From positions 7,803 to 71,802 of the forward strand of contig CAZQHK010000023.1 of NCBI GenBank assembly GCA_964593455.1: a DNA stretch of 64,000 bases. The letters run 5' to 3'. The translations under genes and the position numbers were made by a program. Below, one piece after another: positions 60,578 through 64,000 of the stretch. The stretch comes from CAZQHK01 sp964593455. Its GTDB lineage: Bacteria > Muiribacteriota > CAYSPT01. How positions within the stretch are numbered: position 1 is the stretch's first letter; each line of letters opens with the position of its first letter. The notes below the pieces were generated by a model, which was not told the origin of the DNA, searched no databases, and saw nothing but the letters and a program-made list of their open reading frames with translations.

Positions 60578-62404
60578 ATGAAGTTCTACCAGTTGGGATA
60601 TTTTCACCTGCTATGGCTGGCTCCGGTATTGGGGTTCAGTATGTGGATGACTGCCCGGTGGCGCCGCCGGGCTCTGGAACAACTGGCCTCCACCAGGTTG
60701 CTCAGGGAGATCGTCATCGGTGTCCAGCCCAGCCGCAGGAGATGGCAGAATTGCCTCTTCATGCTCGGGTTTATCTTCCTTTCCCTGGCCCTAACCCGTC
60801 CCGCCTGGAGCCCGAAACCGCAGACCGTCGAGCGCTGGGGCCGCGACGTTGTGTTCATGTTGGATATTTCTCAGAGCATGCTGGCTGAAGACATGCCGCC
60901 AAACCGCTTGGCTCGGGCAAAACTGGCAATTGAAGATGTACTTGATGTACTGGCGGGTGACCGGGTAGCGCTGGTGTCGTTTGCCGGCACATCCGTGGTC
61001 AAATGCCCGCTTACTCTGGATTATGGGTTCTTTGCCATGGCACTGAACGGCCTCGTGCCCGGCCAGGTTTCCCGGGGAGGGACCATGATCGGTGACGCCA
61101 TCAGGAAAGCGTTGAACGAAGTGTTCGACGAAAGCGGGGGCAGATTCCGCGATATTATCCTAATTACCGATGGCGAGGATCATGACAGTTTTCCCGTAGA
61201 AGCGGCCAAAGAAGCGGGAAACAGGAAAATAAGGATCATCGCCATTGGTCTGGGAGATGAAGATGAAGGGAAACGGATTCCGGTCACCGACGAGCGTGGC
61301 AACAAGACATTTCTCACATACCAGGGTCGCGAGGTTTGGAGTAAACTCGATGCTGATACTTTGCGTAAAATTGTCAACGTCTCTTATGGCGGGAACTATT
61401 TCGGGGTAGCTACAGGAACTATCGATCTGGACATCATCTATCGCAAGTTGATCGCCGAGGCGGAACAGAGAAAAGTAGGTACCCTGGTGGTCAAACAGTA
61501 TGAAGAAAAGTTCCAGATTTTCATCCTGCTGGCTTTCGTGTTTCTCCTGGCCGAACTTATCCTCGAACTGCGCCCTGATACTTTCAAAACGATGTTCAGC
61601 TGGAAGCGTGGAGGGGCTGCTTTAATACTGATGACGCTTGTTATGGGAGGTTCTGTCCCGGGGTGGGCTGATTCAGCCCAAAACGCCGTCGCCCGGGGTA
61701 ACACGCTTTTCAAGCAGGAGCAGTATAAAGAATCCCTGGAAGAGTACGAAAAAGCCGACACGGCCGGTCTGATCCCTGAAGTGCACTACAATGCCGCCAC
61801 GGCCCATCTGGCACTGGACGAATTAGGTGAAGCTAATAAGCGGTATCGGGAGGCTGCCGACAAGTGTGATAATCCCGCTCTTCGGCAGAATATACAATAC
61901 AATCTCGGCACGGTCGCGTACCGGGAAGCGAAGCGGCAGGAAGATTCTGATTTGAAAAAAGCGGTGACCTCGTTAGAAGAAAGTGCCCGCTGGTTCAGAA
62001 CTGTTCTCGATTCCGATCCTGAAGACGCTGAGGCCAGGCATAATCTTGAAGTGGTGCGATTAACCTTGAAAGATCTTATTGACCGCCAGAAAAAGCAGGA
62101 ACAGGAACAACAGGGAGATCAACAACAGCAGCAACAACAGCAAAAAAGTGATGGTGATGAGCAGGAACAACAGGGAGACCAGGATCAGCAGGAAGCCGGT
62201 CGTGAAGAGCAGAAGCAAGGGGAAGAACAACAGCAACCGGAAGGCGGTCAGGACGAGCAGGACAAAGGTGAAGGGGAAAAGAAAGAAGAGCAGGTTGCGG
62301 TTCCCGAGGTGACTCCGGCCGATATTGTGCAGGAGGAAGAAGACAGGAAACAAGACCGGGCCCGGCGGCGCATGAAAGGCCGGCCGGTTGATAAGAACTG
62401 GTAG
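60578..62404 (+). CDS. batB: Fusion of BatB (VWA) and BatC (TPR) with Gln/Glu-rich tail
   Basis: 608 residues. It starts like BatB (two helices, about 5-25 and 55-75) with a VWA domain (about 85-285) and MIDAS D96-I-S98-Q-S100 (DISQSM). A helix at about 310-330 and a second hydrophobic segment at about 345-360 lead to a BatC-like TPR region (about 370-480: GNTLFKQEQYKESLEEYEKAD) and a low-complexity tail rich in Gln, Glu and Asp (about 505-580). BatB and BatC are usually separate genes; here they are one frame with no frameshift sign. It starts two bases after batA. Confidence 0.92.
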   Translation: MKFYQLGYFHLLWLAPVLGFSMWMTARWRRRALEQLASTRLLREIVIGVQPSRRRWQNCLFMLGFIFLSLALTRPAWSPKPQTVERWGRDVVFMLDISQSMLAEDMPPNRLARAKLAIEDVLDVLAGDRVALVSFAGTSVVKCPLTLDYGFFAMALNGLVPGQVSRGGTMIGDAIRKALNEVFDESGGRFRDIILITDGEDHDSFPVEAAKEAGNRKIRIIAIGLGDEDEGKRIPVTDERGNKTFLTYQGREVWSKLDADTLRKIVNVSYGGNYFGVATGTIDLDIIYRKLIAEAEQRKVGTLVVKQYEEKFQIFILLAFVFLLAELILELRPDTFKTMFSWKRGGAALILMTLVMGGSVPGWADSAQNAVARGNTLFKQEQYKESLEEYEKADTAGLIPEVHYNAATAHLALDELGEANKRYREAADKCDNPALRQNIQYNLGTVAYREAKRQEDSDLKKAVTSLEESARWFRTVLDSDPEDAEARHNLEVVRLTLKDLIDRQKKQEQEQQGDQQQQQQQQKSDGDEQEQQGDQDQQEAGREEQKQGEEQQQPEGGQDEQDKGEGEKKEEQVAVPEVTPADIVQEEEDRKQDRARRRMKGRPVDKNW

Positions 62405-62431
62405 AGGACCAGGAACTTAAGGGTGATAACG

Positions 62432-64000
62432 ATGAATTTCTCTCAGGTAAGCATAGTGGAACGCAAGATTTTATCGGCCATGATGCTGGTTTCTACCTTG
62501 CTTGCCCTGTCTGTGTCCCCGGTGATGGCCTTGACGGTTAAGGCCGCCGTCGAGAAACAAACGGTGACGGTGGGAGAACCCTTTCTTTTCCAGATTCAGG
62601 TGGAGGGCAGCGAGACGCCGGAAAAACCCGATCTCTCACAGATCAAAGGTTTCACTATTGAGAATAGAGGTGAGCAAACGAACAGTCAGCAGTTCGTCAC
62701 CATCCGCAATGGTCAGGTTCAAAAAGTGATAAAAAAAGGGTATATCTTCAACTATCATCTGACGGCCAAACAATCAGGTGATAGAGTGATCCCAGCCATC
62801 TCCGTGAGAGCGGATAACGCTACCGCCGTCACCAGTCCCATCAGGATATCAGTAAACACTCCCAAAAAGCTTGATACGTTAAAACTGCGACTGACTCTCT
62901 CGAAAACGACGTGTTACGTTGGGGAGCCAATACTATTGACCGTTACGTGGTATCTTGCTGTTGAACCTAAGAATCCCCGTCTTTCTTTACCCTTCCTGGC
63001 GCAATCGGAGACTCTATTTATTGATGATCCCATGAAACCCATCTCTCCTAATAGGCAATACTATACAATTCCCACCGATCATGGTGAGGTTACCATGGGT
63101 ACCGGCCGCTCACGTCTGGACGGGAGAACATATACCACTATCACCCTGGAAAAAATTGTAATTCCTCGTCGCGCAGGCGAGCATATCTTCAGCAATGTAA
63201 AAGCTTTGTGTAAGGTATTTAAGAAATATAAAAAGAGCCGCCGGCAAAGAGGCAGTTTCTTTGATGGTTTTTTCAACGATGATTTTTTTTCAGGTCGTCA
63301 GACCGTGTATAATCAGGCGGTGGTGCCGGCCCCGACGGTCACCCTGCGTGTCAAACCGTTGCCGACCGCCGGGCGGCCTGCTAAATTCTCGGGCCTGGTG
63401 GGCACAATCAAGGTAACTGCTTCCGTGACTCCCCGGAAGGTCAAGGTCGGAGAACCGATGATGCTGACCATGCGGTTTTCCGGAATGCAATACGTCAAAC
63501 ATGTTCCATCGCCCGATCTTCTCTCTCTAAAAGCGTTTACTGAACGGTTTAAAGTACCCAAGGAGATGGCGCCTGGTAAACCTGAAGGTACCGATATGGT
63601 GTTTTCCCAGACGATACGTCCGAAAGACGGTCGGGTAACCGCGGTACCCCCGGTTGAAGTTTCATATTTTGACGTGGCTAAACAGGCTTACGCGGTGGCT
63701 AAAAGCACTCCTATCCAAATCGACGTGGAAGCCGTCAATGTCGTTACCTTGACCGATGCCGAAGGTAATCGGCCTCTTACCTTCACCAGTGCGGTAAAAA
63801 GCCGGGCCGGTGGAATCGCACACAATTACACCGGGCTTGATGTTCTGCAAGATGAAAGTTTCAGCGTGAAAAAAACTGTGACCGATCCGGTGTGGCTGGC
63901 GGCGTTATTCCTACCATTGTTTTTATATTTAAATATTTTCTTTTGGCAGTTGTACCGGGAATCCATCGGCAATGATCCTTCCTATCAACGCCGCCGCCGG
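62432..64000 (+). CDS. batD: BatD-like protein (partial, runs off the window)
   Basis: The frame is open from ATG 62432 to the end. A signal peptide lies at about residues 16-35. The BatD pattern is clear: AAVEKQTVTVGEPFLFQIQVEGS, IRNGQVQKVIKKGYIFNYHL, later PTAGRPAKFSGLVG and GEPMMLTMRFSGMQYV. A membrane helix near residue 490-508 (WLAALFLPLFLYLNIFFW) is followed by a basic cytoplasmic start that continues outside. BatD is an exported beta-rich partner of BatA/B. It begins 27 bp after the BatBC stop. At least 523 codons are visible. Confidence 0.92.
   Translation, partial: MNFSQVSIVERKILSAMMLVSTLLALSVSPVMALTVKAAVEKQTVTVGEPFLFQIQVEGSETPEKPDLSQIKGFTIENRGEQTNSQQFVTIRNGQVQKVIKKGYIFNYHLTAKQSGDRVIPAISVRADNATAVTSPIRISVNTPKKLDTLKLRLTLSKTTCYVGEPILLTVTWYLAVEPKNPRLSLPFLAQSETLFIDDPMKPISPNRQYYTIPTDHGEVTMGTGRSRLDGRTYTTITLEKIVIPRRAGEHIFSNVKALCKVFKKYKKSRRQRGSFFDGFFNDDFFSGRQTVYNQAVVPAPTVTLRVKPLPTAGRPAKFSGLVGTIKVTASVTPRKVKVGEPMMLTMRFSGMQYVKHVPSPDLLSLKAFTERFKVPKEMAPGKPEGTDMVFSQTIRPKDGRVTAVPPVEVSYFDVAKQAYAVAKSTPIQIDVEAVNVVTLTDAEGNRPLTFTSAVKSRAGGIAHNYTGLDVLQDESFSVKKTVTDPVWLAALFLPLFLYLNIFFWQLYRESIGNDPSYQRRRR

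Noticed and set aside
1..64000. CRISPR array, rRNA operon, transposase or prophage genes
   Set aside because: I looked for regularly spaced short repeats, rRNA-like stretches and transposase or integrase motifs and found none. The only mobile-like signal is the structured intergenic repeat.

Overview
The window is about 64 kb of gene-dense bacterial DNA from a diderm (Gram-negative-type) organism. Evidence for an outer membrane is a BamA/Omp85 protein, a Wza-type export channel, a SurA-like foldase and a lipoprotein with a clear lipobox. No gene pins the phylum. The mixture of TPR-rich envelope proteins, a GAF/PP2C/kinase partner switch, a two-flavoprotein plus DUF1667 module and a ribosomal S1 protein with eight S1 domains suggests a poorly sampled or candidate phylum; that is inference. 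GTG and TTG starts are common, and several starts were moved to sites with better Shine-Dalgarno (SD) spacing. Most of the promoters I could recognise carry an extended -10 (TGn).

Layout. 1-2.6 kb: end of a pilin/pseudopilin operon; then an isolated FHA protein. 3.5-11.5 kb: alaS, ruvX, aroA, cmk and rpsA. 11.5-15.1 kb: gap, a STAS regulator, pgk and tpiA. 15.1-20.3 kb: pepA, then a glycerol-3-phosphate-dehydrogenase-like flavoprotein, a second flavoprotein and DUF1667. 20.3-24.3 kb (minus): Wzc-like tyrosine kinase and Wza-like exporter. 24.8-28.0 kb: lysS converging on the minus-strand unit tRNA-Gln, tRNA-Glu, gltX. 28.1-30.8 kb (minus): site-2 protease and BamA. 31.2-48.2 kb: a long same-strand run with a 1,761-residue TPR protein, a receiver-DUF2225 protein, a Cache sensor without output domain, queA, a zinc-ribbon polytopic membrane protein, two TPR proteins, a single-domain response regulator, a GAF3-PP2C-HATPase protein and rsfS. 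48.2-54.9 kb: glnS, folD, a two-gene ABC transporter and a DUF115/Maf-like protein. 55.0-64.0 kb: an aerotolerance (Bat)-type operon of MoxR, DUF58, a SurA-like protein, a lipoprotein, BatA, a BatB-BatC fusion and BatD, which runs off the window.

The main unexplained feature is a dispersed intergenic repeat. Three full copies of about 180 bp (3260, 16730, 24438) and one half copy (31003) each form a long nested hairpin. Their outer arms differ in sequence between copies but remain self-complementary within each copy, which is a compensatory pattern. A second theme is signalling: the STAS protein in the glycolytic cluster is a plausible target of the fused phosphatase/kinase at 45 kb, which is preceded by a four-base-overlapping response regulator.
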